From Ferrovibrio sp. (lineage in GTDB: Bacteria; Pseudomonadota; Alphaproteobacteria; Ferrovibrionales; Ferrovibrionaceae): 50,348 bases of DNA. The position numbers and the translations under genes are program-made. The notes under the pieces are model-generated. The model was not told where the DNA came from. It was given only the letters and a program-made list of their open reading frames with translations, and did no database searches. Each line of letters starts with the position of its first letter. The stretch's first letter is position 1. Of this stretch, positions 9,127 to 16,938 are shown in pieces. Where the stretch lies: contig NZ_JAOZVR010000090.1 in assembly GCF_025869515.1 (NCBI RefSeq), forward strand, positions 1 through 50,348, in the 5' to 3' direction.

Positions 9127-10464
9127 CTACCGGGCGCTGCCCGAAATCCGTGCCGGAATGCCGCCTTCGGCCAGTTCCGGCAGATCCTGCGGTCCGCGCA
9201 GGCCCGGATGCTTGCGACGTTCCATGCGTTGAATGGTGAAATGCATCCAGGTCAGCGCCGTGGCGACCAGGGCGAACAGCAGCATGAAGCAGCTGGTCCA
9301 CACGCCGATGATGTCGTTCAGCGCCCCGAACGTGATCGGCAGTACGAAGCCGCCAAGGCCGCCGATCAGGCCCACCACGCCGCCCACTGCTCCGACATGG
9401 CCGGGGTAATAGACCGGGATATGCTTGTAGACGGCGGCTTTGCCGAGCGACATGAAGAAGCCGAGCACGAAGGTGATGACGGTGAACGGCAGGAAGCCGA
9501 TGGCCAGCGTGAAGCTGATCGGGCCCTTGATGCCATGCACGACATAATCGGTGGCCGGGTACGACAGGACGAACGTGCAGATCACCGAGACGATGAAGGT
9601 CCAGTACATGACCCGGCGGGCGCCGTATTTATCCGACAGGACACCGCCATAAGCGCGGAACAGGCTGGCCGGGATCGAATAGGCAGCACCCAGCATGCCG
9701 GCAGTCTTAATGTCGAGGCCGTAGACGCCCATGTAATAGCGCGGCAGCCACAGGGCGAGCGCCACGAAGGCGCCGAAAACGAAGAAGTAATAGAGTGAGA
9801 AACGCCAGACCTGCAGGTTCTTCAGCGGTGCCAGCTGCCGCAGCAGCGGCTCCGGCTTGGCGCCGGTGCGCTTGCGCTCGGCCTGGGCCGGATCGTCCTT
9901 GGTCAGCAGCAGGAACAGGACGGCCATCACCAGCAGACCGATGGCCCAGACCTTGGCAACCATCTCCCAACCGAAGGCGACCATGACGAAGGGAGCAATG
10001 AACTTGGTGACTGCGGCACCGACATTGCCCATGCCGAATATACCCAGGGCAGTGCCCTGCTTGTGCTTCGGATACCATTTCGACACATAGGCAACGCCAA
10101 CCGCGAAAGAGCCGCCGGCGATGCCGACGCCCAGCGCCGCCAGCAGGAATGTTTCATAGGAATAGGCTGAGGTGAGCAGCCAGGTCGCGATCGCCGCTGC
10201 GACCATGACCACCGTGTAAACCAGGCGGCCGCCATACTGGTCGGTCCAGATGCCAAGCATGAGGCGGCTGAGAGATCCGGTCAGGATCGGCGTGCCGATC
10301 AGCAGACCGAACTGGGTTTCATTGAGACCGAGATCCGCTTTGATCTGGATACCGATGATCGAAAAGATCGTCCACACCGCAAAGCAGACGGTGAATGCCA
10401 CGGTGCTCATGACCAGAGCCGATGTCTGGCCTTTGGGAGCAGCGTCGATCGAGTGTTGTACCAT
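9127..10464 (-). CDS. narK1: NarK1-type nitrate/proton symporter (MFS)
   Basis: The 445-residue 12-helix transporter starts MVQHSIDAAP. It has GGSFAVGVAYVSKWYPKHKQG and the second-half GFFMSLGKAAVYKHIPVYYP blocks of nitrate porters, and the paired arginines in GSLSRLMLG and PASLFRAYGG. It lacks the N-terminal extension of the neighbouring NarK2, which fits the NarK1 branch that starts nitrate uptake with protons. I chose ATG 10464 over GTG 10473 because the GGAGA ribosome site is 10 bases from the former and only 1 base from the latter. It is the first gene of the nar operon and is preceded by an Fnr-type box. Confidence 0.9.
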   Translation of the reverse strand: MVQHSIDAAPKGQTSALVMSTVAFTVCFAVWTIFSIIGIQIKADLGLNETQFGLLIGTPILTGSLSRLMLGIWTDQYGGRLVYTVVMVAAAIATWLLTSAYSYETFLLAALGVGIAGGSFAVGVAYVSKWYPKHKQGTALGIFGMGNVGAAVTKFIAPFVMVAFGWEMVAKVWAIGLLVMAVLFLLLTKDDPAQAERKRTGAKPEPLLRQLAPLKNLQVWRFSLYYFFVFGAFVALALWLPRYYMGVYGLDIKTAGMLGAAYSIPASLFRAYGGVLSDKYGARRVMYWTFIVSVICTFVLSYPATDYVVHGIKGPISFTLAIGFLPFTVITFVLGFFMSLGKAAVYKHIPVYYPGHVGAVGGVVGLIGGLGGFVLPITFGALNDIIGVWTSCFMLLFALVATALTWMHFTIQRMERRKHPGLRGPQDLPELAEGGIPARISGSAR

Positions 10465-10541
10465 GATGCTCACGTCTCCAAATCCGTTGCCTTGGACCTT
10501 GGTTGTCGTGGCTCACAATGGTGGGAAACGGGAAAAACCAA

Positions 10542-10555
10542 TTGTCCTAAATCAA
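10542..10555 (-). promoter_or_regulatory. Fnr/Dnr-type box upstream of narK1
   Basis: On the minus strand the site reads TTGATTTAGGACAA, 8 of 10 matches to the Fnr consensus TTGAT-N4-ATCAA. Its centre is 85 bases before the narK1 ATG, and a weak -10-like CATTGT lies about 28 bases downstream of the centre. This fits activation from about -41.5. Which regulator binds is not shown by the sequence. Confidence 0.6.
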
Positions 10556-10592
10556 GCGGTTTTCCGAATTCAGAATTTCGCAGCGCAATATT

Positions 10593-10606
10593 CTGACAAA
10601 TGTCAA
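10593..10606. promoter_or_regulatory. Palindromic Crp/Fnr-family-like site in the narK1/regulator control region
   Basis: CTGACAAATGTCAA contains a perfect inverted repeat TGACA-AA-TGTCA (10594-10605). It resembles a Dnr/NnrR-like variant of the Fnr box with GTCAA half-sites. It lies between two better boxes and could serve either divergent promoter. The assignment is tentative. Confidence 0.4.
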
Positions 10607-10627
10607 AATCCGGGTCGCATAATTCGG

Positions 10628-10641
10628 TTGATATCGGTCAA
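10628..10641 (+). promoter_or_regulatory. Fnr/Dnr-type box upstream of the regulator gene
   Basis: TTGATATCGGTCAA matches TTGAT-N4-ATCAA at 9 of 10 positions. A TTTAAT hexamer (10662-10667) begins 27.5 bases beyond its centre, the expected layout of a class II Fnr-type promoter. The start codon of the regulator is at 10693. The regulator is therefore probably induced by an Fnr-like protein or by itself. Confidence 0.65.
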
Positions 10642-10692
10642 TGCCTTCTGACGACGAGGTGTTTAATTTTCACGCCAAAGGAGATGATCCGC

Positions 10693-11451
10693 ATGCGCCC
10701 GTCCGACCTGCAGCTCTTTCAAAAGACCGAGATTTTCGCCCGCCTTGGCGAGGCGACAGCGGAGCGCCTGGCACGCAATTGCCAGGTGAAGGACTATCCG
10801 AAAAACACGATGCTGACCGAGCAGGGTGAGACGGCCGAGTATGTACACCTGATTCTGAACGGCCGCGTTGCACTGACGGCGGAATGCCTCGACGGATCGA
10901 GTACCATTGTAACTTCTTTTGGCGATGGAGAGATTTTCGTTACCGCGGCGGCGATCCTGCAGCAGCCGTATCTGGTGGCCGCCAAGACCATTTCGCCCTG
11001 CCGCATCCTGCTGATTCCGGTCACCCGCTTTCGCCAGGCCCTGCAGACGGAAGCGGCACTGGCATTGCTGATGGTCGATCGCCTGGCGCATCACTGGCGC
11101 CTGCTGGTCGGCCACCTGCGCGAGCTCAAGCTGCATACCGCACTGGAGCGGCTGGCCAGCTATCTGGTCACTCGCAGTCCGGCGGCCCGCGGCGCGGCGC
11201 ATTTCCGCCTTACCGAAGATCGCAGGACCATCGCCGCCGAACTGGGCATGAGTGCCGAATGCCTGTCGCGTTCGTTCCAGCAACTGCGTGCCTGCGGTGT
11301 GCGCGTCAGTGGCAGCCGCGTGCATATCCTTGATGTGGCCCAGTTGAAGAAGCTGTATCGCCCTGTCGTTCCGGCACCGCGTCACATGGCAAATCCGGCT
11401 GACGAGACCTTCGAGCGGTCGCCGGAATCGGTGCACCAGCAGACGCATTAA
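10693..11451 (+). CDS. Crp/Fnr-family transcriptional regulator, NarR/Dnr-like (no FeS cysteines)
   Basis: This 252-residue protein has an N-terminal cyclic-nucleotide-like sensor domain (about residues 10-125), a long dimer helix, and a C-terminal winged helix (about 165-225). The recognition helix SAECLSRSFQQL keeps the Glu and Ser-Arg of Fnr, predicting TTGAT-type half-sites. The N-terminal cluster cysteines of Fnr are absent, so it should not sense oxygen with a [4Fe-4S]. Paracoccus NarR, a nitrate/nitrite-responsive relative encoded beside nar genes, is the closest functional parallel by context; Dnr-like NO sensing is the alternative. I chose the ATG at 10693 (AAAGGAG 9 bases upstream); ATG 10684 is in frame. 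Its stop overlaps the stop of the convergent gene. Confidence 0.85.
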   Translation: MRPSDLQLFQKTEIFARLGEATAERLARNCQVKDYPKNTMLTEQGETAEYVHLILNGRVALTAECLDGSSTIVTSFGDGEIFVTAAAILQQPYLVAAKTISPCRILLIPVTRFRQALQTEAALALLMVDRLAHHWRLLVGHLRELKLHTALERLASYLVTRSPAARGAAHFRLTEDRRTIAAELGMSAECLSRSFQQLRACGVRVSGSRVHILDVAQLKKLYRPVVPAPRHMANPADETFERSPESVHQQTH

Positions 11452-12392
11452 CCGTAGGCGGTGCAGCCTTCGCAGACCGTACCGCGCACGTCGCGGCGCA
11501 GATGGGCGGCACGCAGAGTCTGGAATGTCTCCGAATTCCACGCCTGCACAAACGGCTCGGTGGTCAGGTCCCCCATATGGAAGCGGCCGTCGTGGTCGAA
11601 GCAGCAGGCCGACAGCTTGCCATCCCATGTGACATGCCCCTCCGTGAAAACCGCCCAGCAGGGTAGCGGGTCGCGTAGCGCTGCGGCACGGCCGCGATTG
11701 CCTGCTACGGCCGACCAGCCGCGTACATCCTCCTCGCCGCTGACGAAGTCGGCCTGATTGTAAAGCGGCAAGGCATAAATTTCATCGACATAAGGGCGGA
11801 TTTCCTCCAGCGCCTCCTGCATGCGCTCACCTTGAATGCCGTCATACTCGATATACGAGGCGTAAAGCCCGCAGGTGTAACCTGCGGCATCGCGAACCTC
11901 ATGCGCTGCGCGGATATTGGTCTTGATCGCCTCGAAATAACGCGGCTTCACGCCGGCGACATCGCCGAACTGCTCCGCATCGGCAAAATTGTAAGAAAAT
12001 TTCAATGAATCCAAGCCTGCATCCATGCAGGCGCGCACGCGCTCGCGAGTAGCCAGGGATCCGTTCGTGGTCAGGAACACATAAGGGTATCCGCACACGC
12101 TTTTGGCATGGGCAATCGCTTCCGGCAGCCAGGGCACCATGAAGGATTCTCCCAGATAAAACAGGCCCAGCTCATCAACGCCCGCCTGCCGCATCTCCAG
12201 TGCCAGGCGTTTGAACAGATCCTTGTCCATGTCTTTCTGATCGCGCAACATCATCTCGCGCGCGCAGAAAGCGCAGGCAAAGTTGCAGCGCCCGGTCAGT
12301 TCGATTTTTACAGATCGCGGGATTGGCGCTATGGCATTGGCGCTCACCTCATCCAGGCGGGTGATGGCATCGATTCGTTCGGTGATCGTCAT
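11448..12392 (-). CDS. Radical SAM/SPASM protein of the nar locus, unknown substrate
   Basis: The 314-residue protein has a radical SAM core with Cys36, Cys40 and Cys43 (CNFACAFC) and a C-terminal SPASM-like region with Cys245, Cys263, Cys264, Cys307 and Cys310 for one or more auxiliary clusters. It is not MoaA: it lacks the MoaA C-terminal Gly-Gly and the MoaA cysteine spacing. The start MTITERIDAI at 12392 has AAGGA upstream. It converges on the regulator gene with a 4-base stop overlap and diverges from mog across a region holding an Fnr-type box. SPASM proteins often modify peptides or assist anaerobic enzyme maturation. Here the substrate cannot be read from the sequence. Confidence 0.85.
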   Translation of the reverse strand: MTITERIDAITRLDEVSANAIAPIPRSVKIELTGRCNFACAFCAREMMLRDQKDMDKDLFKRLALEMRQAGVDELGLFYLGESFMVPWLPEAIAHAKSVCGYPYVFLTTNGSLATRERVRACMDAGLDSLKFSYNFADAEQFGDVAGVKPRYFEAIKTNIRAAHEVRDAAGYTCGLYASYIEYDGIQGERMQEALEEIRPYVDEIYALPLYNQADFVSGEEDVRGWSAVAGNRGRAAALRDPLPCWAVFTEGHVTWDGKLSACCFDHDGRFHMGDLTTEPFVQAWNSETFQTLRAAHLRRDVRGTVCEGCTAYG

Positions 12393-12505
12393 CTCGCATC
12401 CTTTCTGGAAATTTGCGATTACGATTACCTGAGCAGTGATGCTGAATAGCGCGTTAATTGCGCTGCGGCCCGTTGCCGCGCCGGGCAATTGATGGCGTCG
12501 ACCTG

Positions 12506-12519
12506 TTGATCACGGTCAA
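12506..12519. promoter_or_regulatory. Fnr/Dnr-type box between the SPASM gene and mog
   Basis: TTGATCACGGTCAA is the same half-site pair as the box at 10628-10641 (TTGAT…GTCAA), with only the 4-base spacer partly different. Its centre lies 87 bases before the mog start and 120 before the SPASM gene start, so it could drive either or both. This ties both genes to the nar regulon. Confidence 0.65.
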
Positions 12520-12599
12520 TTTTCCGCCTCGGCGGTCTTGTCAAACTGGCGCAGCAACCGCACCAGTGCGATGCACAACTACACAGCAGGGTGATGACA

Positions 12600-13163
12600 A
12601 TGAATCAGGACATACCGATTGGTGTCGTGACGATATCAGATCGGGCCAGCGCCGGCATCTACGAGGATCGCGGCGGGCCCGCCATCATCGCCGAACTGCG
12701 GCGCATTCTGACAAGCCCCTGGCGTGCCGAGACGCGCGTCGTTGCGGATGAACGTCCGTTGATTGCCGCGACGCTGACCGAACTGGCAGATCGTCAGCGG
12801 TGTCCGCTAATCGTGACCACCGGCGGTACCGGCCCGGCCCTGCGCGATGTCACACCGGAAGCGACCGAAAGTGTTTGCGAGAAAATGATGCCGGGTTTCG
12901 GCGAGCTGATGCGAAGCATCAGTCTGAAGTCGGTACCGACCGCAATCCTGTCGCGCCAGACAGCCGGAATACGCGGCCAGAGCCTGATCGTGAACCTGCC
13001 GGGCAAGCCGAGCGCCGTCGCCGAGTGCCTGGCGGCCGTCTTCCCCGCCATCCCCTATTGCATCGATCTGATCGGCGGCCCGTATCTGGAAACCGATCCC
13101 GCCGTCTGCGCGGCTTTTCGGCCTCACCAGTCATTTGAATCAGGCCCTTCAAAAGGCGTCTGA
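12600..13163 (+). CDS. mog: Molybdopterin adenylyltransferase
   Basis: The 187-residue protein closely follows E. coli MogA: IGVVTISDRASAG near the start, the MPT-binding TTGGTGPALRDVTPEAT block, MPGFGELMRSIS, PTAILSRQ and LIVNLPGKPSAV, then PYCIDLIGGPYLET. MogA adenylylates molybdopterin before molybdenum insertion, which supplies the cofactor for NarG. I chose ATG 12600 because AGGG lies 8 bases upstream; an in-frame GTG/ATG at 12591/12594 is possible. It is the partner of the Fnr box at 12506, suggesting cofactor synthesis is raised together with nitrate reductase. Confidence 0.93.
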   Translation: MNQDIPIGVVTISDRASAGIYEDRGGPAIIAELRRILTSPWRAETRVVADERPLIAATLTELADRQRCPLIVTTGGTGPALRDVTPEATESVCEKMMPGFGELMRSISLKSVPTAILSRQTAGIRGQSLIVNLPGKPSAVAECLAAVFPAIPYCIDLIGGPYLETDPAVCAAFRPHQSFESGPSKGV

Positions 13164-13246
13164 CCGCTCGGCCGGCTCAGGGCCAAGATGCAAGATATGG
13201 CCTCTTACCGGCATGGAATGTCATTTTATGCTCAGGTCGATGTCAG

Positions 13247-13278
13247 GTTATGCCACCGGGAATATGGCATAACTTTTT
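13247..13278 (+). terminator. Putative terminator downstream of mog
   Basis: A perfect 8-bp inverted repeat GTTATGCC/GGCATAAC (13247-13254 and 13266-13273, 11-base loop) is followed directly by five T. The stem is only moderately GC-rich. A further 7-bp repeat GTCGGTG/CACCGAC (13293-13320) lies beyond it with no T tract. The rest of 13164-13352 shows no gene. Confidence 0.5.
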
Positions 13279-13352
13279 GAATTTTCTTAGGCGTCGGTGT
13301 CACTTTATGAGGTCACCGACAACATCAACAAACCCGAGCCATTCCGCCGGCG

Positions 13353-14021
13353 CTATCGCCTCGCGGGAGTCGAAGACTGCATGCGCTGCCGCGCATCGCG
13401 CATCAGCGCCTCGACCTCGCCGTCCGAGACCTGTTGGAAATTGACATAGAATTCGCCCACCGCCATGAAGCGCGCCGGAATCTCCAGGCACACCACCTCG
13501 TCGACCAGATCGGCAACCTGATCGATGGCGCTTTGCGGCGCCACCGGTATGGCCAGCACGATCCCGGCCGGTGCCGAAGCGCGCAGTGCAAGGAGGGCAG
13601 CGCGGACGGTTGCACCGGTGGCGATGCCGTCATCGACAAGGATGACGGAGCGGCCCTTCACACCCGGTCCGGGATGCCCGCCTTCGTAGCGCAGCTTGCG
13701 CCGTTCGATCTCTTTCAGTTCGCGCGCGCCGGCTTCCTTCAGATAGGCCTCGCTGATCCCCAGCTCTTCGGCCACCCGATGATTGATCGCCAGACGCGGC
13801 GTTTCGCCATCAGCAATGGCGGCGACGGCAAGTTCCGGTTGCGTCGGCGCGCCGATCTTGCGCACATGCAGCAGACCGAGCGGAGCCTTCAGCGTCTCAG
13901 CCACCGCGGCGGCGACAGGCACGCCGCCGCGTGGCAGGGCGAGCACGACGGGCTGAGATTTCGCCATCGGCAGCAAACGCCGGGCAAGCAACTCGCCTGC
14001 CGCACGACGATCATGAAACAT
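13353..14021 (-). CDS. Phosphoribosyltransferase-family protein
   Basis: The 222-residue type I phosphoribosyltransferase has the PRPP-binding loop VILVDDGIATGAT at about residues 125-137 and LALPRGGVPVA near residue 30. Proteins of this group are of unknown substrate and often stand beside, or fused to, a dienelactone-hydrolase-like protein. The start MFHDRRAAGE at 14021 has GGGAGG 4 bases upstream and overlaps the end of the hydrolase gene by 11 bases, so the two are translationally coupled. The role is unknown; salvage of a base or an acyl-nucleotide reaction is conceivable but not shown. Confidence 0.85.
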   Translation of the reverse strand: MFHDRRAAGELLARRLLPMAKSQPVVLALPRGGVPVAAAVAETLKAPLGLLHVRKIGAPTQPELAVAAIADGETPRLAINHRVAEELGISEAYLKEAGARELKEIERRKLRYEGGHPGPGVKGRSVILVDDGIATGATVRAALLALRASAPAGIVLAIPVAPQSAIDQVADLVDEVVCLEIPARFMAVGEFYVNFQQVSDGEVEALMRDARQRMQSSTPARR

Positions 14022-14688
14022 GGCTCCCTCCCGTGCCTGGCTTGCGGAAATTCTGCCGGAACCATGATCTGGCTCCATCGATCACCTGGTCGAGCGCACC
14101 CGGCTCCTCAAACAGATGCCCGGCATTGGGCACGATCTGCAGCGCGGTCCTGCAAGTCATGCGCGCCAGGGCGCGCCGGTTCAGCGCCAGTACGTCGCGA
14201 TCGTCGCCACCCACGATCAGCAGCGTCGGCGCCCTCACATGCGGCAGGAAGCGGTTGGCCAGATCCGGCCTGCCGCCGCGGCTGACCACCGCCTTCACCA
14301 GACTGCTTTCCGAGGCCGCCGCGATCAGTGCCGCGGCGGCGCCGGTGCTGGCGCCGAAATAACCGATCTCCAGCGGCACTCTGTCCATGCGCTGCAGCAA
14401 CCAGCGGGTTGCCAGCACCAGCCGCTCGGCCAGCAATGCGACATCGAAGACCATGGCACGGTCTTCGGCTTCCGCCGGCGTCAGCAGATCGAACAGCAGT
14501 GTGCCGATGCCGGCCTGCGTCAGGGCATGCGCGACGAAGGTGTTGCGCGGGCTGTGTCGGCTGCTGCCGCTGCCATGGGCGAACAGCACGATGCCGGTGG
14601 CCTGCCCCGGCACCACGAGATGCGCGTCGAGGCCGAACGGCGGAATGGCGGCGATCTCGTCAATCGTCACCGGTTGCGATGCCGACAT
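14011..14688 (-). CDS. Alpha/beta hydrolase, dienelactone-hydrolase-like
   Basis: The 225-residue alpha/beta hydrolase has the oxyanion-region LFAHGSGSSRHSPRN, nucleophile elbow GASTGAA (Ser is the likely nucleophile), an acid in LLIVGGDDRD and the catalytic His in NAGHLFEEPG. There is no signal peptide, so it is cytoplasmic. It overlaps the phosphoribosyltransferase start by 11 bases; the pair is a recurrent neighbourhood in bacteria. I chose MSASQPVTID at 14688; a longer frame upstream has no family similarity. The substrate is unknown. Confidence 0.85.
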   Translation of the reverse strand: MSASQPVTIDEIAAIPPFGLDAHLVVPGQATGIVLFAHGSGSSRHSPRNTFVAHALTQAGIGTLLFDLLTPAEAEDRAMVFDVALLAERLVLATRWLLQRMDRVPLEIGYFGASTGAAAALIAAASESSLVKAVVSRGGRPDLANRFLPHVRAPTLLIVGGDDRDVLALNRRALARMTCRTALQIVPNAGHLFEEPGALDQVIDGARSWFRQNFRKPGTGGSHVS

Positions 14689-14814
14689 GCTCCAGATACT
14701 CCGGGTCCGCGACAGCGATGCAGATGCATGCGCTGCACAGCTGAGCACTGTTCCACAGTTCCGGCCGCCTTGAATTGATGTGGATCAGCCAGGCATGGGC
14801 GAAGACGCCGGCGT

Positions 14815-15741
14815 TCAGCCGGCCGCGGCCAGCTGGCCCTGATAGATCGACAGACTGGTATAGGCCAGCGACAGCAACGGCATGGCGATGCCGGCCTGCT
14901 TTGCCCGGACCAGCAGGTCGCCGACGATCTGGTCCGCTTCGACCGGCGCGCCTTTCTGCAGATCGCGATACATCGATGAGGTATGCGACGACCCCGCCCT
15001 GGTCAGCGTGTCTTTCGTGTTCGCCACAAAGGCTTCGGTCGGCGCCTTGCCCACCGCCGTGACAGCAGCAACGACCTCGTCGATCAGGTCGAGCGCAAAA
15101 TCCCGGCCGCCGGGTGCGGCCGCCACCTCGCCGACGGTGCCGTGCATCAGGCAGCAGATACCGCCCAGGGCCGCGAGCAGGGTCCATTTTTCCCACATCT
15201 CGCGCTCGATATGTGGTGTCAGCTTGGCATCGAAGCCGGCATTCGTCAGCACGGCGTCCAGGGCCGCAATCCGTGCCGACGCGCTGCCATCCATCTCGCC
15301 ATAGGCCAGATCCTGGAATTTGCCCATCTGGATCACCCTGCCCTGCTCGTCGAGCTGGGCCGGAATGCGGCACAGGCCGCCGATCAGCGCCCGCGCGCCG
15401 AAACGGGCCCTGATCGCGTCGACATGCCGCATGCCATTCAGCACCGGCAGGATCATCGTGTCCGGTCCCACGGCCGGCGCGAGGTCGTCCAGCGCGGCCT
15501 CAAGCGAATAGGCCTTCACCGTCAGGATCACGGCATCGTAAGGACCGTCGATGCGGTCGGCGGTGACCAGCCTGGGCGTCAGGATGACGTCGCCATGCGG
15601 GCTGACAATCTGCAACCCGCCCTTCTGCAATTGCGCCGCGCGGCCGGGCCGCACCAGGAACGTGACATCGCGGCCGGCCTGGGCCAGGCGACCGCCGAAA
15701 TACCCGCCGGTCGAGCCGGCTCCGACAACCAACAGACGCAT
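14815..15741 (-). CDS. 2-dehydropantoate 2-reductase family protein (PanE/ApbA)
   Basis: The 308-residue protein has the N-terminal NADP-binding GAGSTGGYFGG at residues 7-17 and the ketopantoate-reductase pattern VKAYSLEAAL, then LNGMRHVD and the C-terminal SSMYRDLQKGAPVEADQIVG. The last of these carries the conserved Lys/Glu/Asp region of the family. It probably reduces a 2-keto acid; true PanE makes pantoate for coenzyme A. Many genomes have several paralogs, so I do not give the symbol. GGGGGA lies just before the ATG. It appears to be a single-gene unit. Confidence 0.85.
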   Translation of the reverse strand: MRLLVVGAGSTGGYFGGRLAQAGRDVTFLVRPGRAAQLQKGGLQIVSPHGDVILTPRLVTADRIDGPYDAVILTVKAYSLEAALDDLAPAVGPDTMILPVLNGMRHVDAIRARFGARALIGGLCRIPAQLDEQGRVIQMGKFQDLAYGEMDGSASARIAALDAVLTNAGFDAKLTPHIEREMWEKWTLLAALGGICCLMHGTVGEVAAAPGGRDFALDLIDEVVAAVTAVGKAPTEAFVANTKDTLTRAGSSHTSSMYRDLQKGAPVEADQIVGDLLVRAKQAGIAMPLLSLAYTSLSIYQGQLAAAG

Positions 15742-15816
15742 GTTTCCCCCTCAGGATGGCATTCAGGCCATCCAACTACCGCATCGGCGGAAATGGTCAA
15801 GCTTTGGGTATGGTTG

Positions 15817-16215
15817 TCATTTGAAACCGGCCTTCACTCCACCGAGCCAGAGGATCAGCGTGCAGAGCCAGAAACCGCCGGCAATAAGAGCGGAATAAAG
15901 GGCATAGCGCAGGTAGATTTCGCGCAGCGTGACGGTGATGACACGTTGCGCCACGTCCGGGCTGAGTTCGATGCGACGGTCGAGCAGGATCCACACTTCT
16001 GTCCGCTTGTAGGAGTGACGTATCACCCACTCGGCTTTGATCATCAGTACGCAGGCCGTGATCATGGCGAGGATGGCGCCGGATTTGAGCGCCTGCAGCG
16101 GCTCGGCGACCAGGCCGACCATGACGCAGAAAATCGCCAGCGCGGCAAAGAAACAGCCGCGCCCGATCGAAAGAACCGCCAATGCCCGCACCCTCTGCTC
16201 GACGGGTTCGGCCAT
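15817..16215 (-). CDS. Small integral membrane protein, unknown function
   Basis: This 132-residue protein has about four hydrophobic segments (roughly 11-35, 44-62 and two near the C-terminus, ending LWLGGVKAGFK) separated by a charged stretch containing RHSYKRTEVWILLDRRIELSPD. I do not recognise a named family. It lies 12 bases after the next small membrane gene on the same strand, so it likely belongs to a three-gene membrane-protein operon. The ribosome site is weak. Confidence 0.65.
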   Translation of the reverse strand: MAEPVEQRVRALAVLSIGRGCFFAALAIFCVMVGLVAEPLQALKSGAILAMITACVLMIKAEWVIRHSYKRTEVWILLDRRIELSPDVAQRVITVTLREIYLRYALYSALIAGGFWLCTLILWLGGVKAGFK

Positions 16216-16227
16216 GCGGTGCCGGGC

Positions 16228-16527
16228 TCAGGCCAGACCGGGCAAAGCGAGCAAGATGGCGGCGCCGAGCCAGATGAACATCGATGTCTGGTCGGTTTCC
16301 TGACGCCCGGTCAGGCGTTCGAAAATGCCGGCCGGCACCGCTGAGATCATCAGGGTGGAAATCGACACGATCAGGGACGTCCCGTACATCAGGGTGACAC
16401 GGGTGGGCGGAACGAATTCCGGCAGCCAGACCGGCGCCATGACGAAAACCAGCGGGACGGCCGGAGAAACGAAGCCGTTGATCAGAGTGACGCCGAGAAT
16501 GGCGATGAAGATGGTTTGCGGGCTCAT
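16228..16527 (-). CDS. Small membrane protein, unknown function
   Basis: The 99-residue protein begins MSPQTIFIAILGVTLING and has three hydrophobic segments, the middle ones around VPLVFVMAPVW and MYGTSLIVSIS and the last IWLGAAILLALPGLA. Its ATG lies inside an ATGA that is also the stop of the upstream gene (16524-16527), so translation is coupled. No family is recognised. Confidence 0.65.
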   Translation of the reverse strand: MSPQTIFIAILGVTLINGFVSPAVPLVFVMAPVWLPEFVPPTRVTLMYGTSLIVSISTLMISAVPAGIFERLTGRQETDQTSMFIWLGAAILLALPGLA

Positions 16528-16847
16528 GACGCGGCCGGCATCAGGCTGGGGGCCAGTCCATTGGCCGCGAAAATGAAATGCGCCACATAGCGCAGCGCAA
16601 AGGCCCAGAAGGCGGTCACCAGCGGCAGGAATCGCAGGTTGATGAAACGCGGCGTGATGAAATCGGTGAGCCACACCGCCCAGTTGGTCAGCAGCCTGAA
16701 GAAGCGGAAGATGTAGTTCGGGTGATCCGGCGGCAGGAAGGCGGTCATCATGAACCGCCCGACGCAGGTCCAGCCGATCAGGGCGAGGCTGTAGCTGACC
16801 GCCCAGTAAGGCAGGTAGCTCCAGAAAAAGTCAGGCTGTGGAGTCAT
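16524..16847 (-). CDS. Small membrane protein (possibly YggT-like)
   Basis: The 107-residue protein has an N-terminal segment FFWSYLPYWAVSYSLALIGW, a conserved-looking middle FRFFRLLTNWAVWLTDFITP, and a C-terminal hydrophobic segment. The middle resembles the membrane-adjacent pattern of YggT-type proteins, but this is a weak resemblance. It is the first gene of the three-gene unit. It is followed by the minus-strand terminator of the symporter gene only on its upstream side, so it must have its own promoter in 16848-16890. Confidence 0.65.
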   Translation of the reverse strand: MTPQPDFFWSYLPYWAVSYSLALIGWTCVGRFMMTAFLPPDHPNYIFRFFRLLTNWAVWLTDFITPRFINLRFLPLVTAFWAFALRYVAHFIFAANGLAPSLMPAAS

Positions 16848-16889
16848 GGATAATCCGGATGAGAACGCAACACACGTAACCTACAAAAG

Positions 16890-16919
16890 AAAACGGCGGG
16901 GGCCAATGGCCCCCGCCGT
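16890..16919 (-). terminator. Strong intrinsic terminator of the symporter operon
   Basis: On the minus strand a perfect palindrome with 13-bp arms (ACGGCGGGGGCCA at 16893-16905 and its complement at 16907-16919) is followed by TTTTCTTTTG. It starts 20 bases after the symporter stop codon. Stem and T-tract are textbook-like. Confidence 0.85.
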
Positions 16920-16938
16920 CACTAACACGTCACCGCAC

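Noticed and set aside
11448..12392. MoaA
   Set aside because: The first CxxxCxxC would fit, but the C-terminal cysteine spacing and the absent Gly-Gly end do not, and SPASM-type cysteines are present.
13293..13320. Second hairpin between mog and the phosphoribosyltransferase as terminator
   Set aside because: The 7-bp inverted repeat has a 14-base loop and no T tract on either strand.
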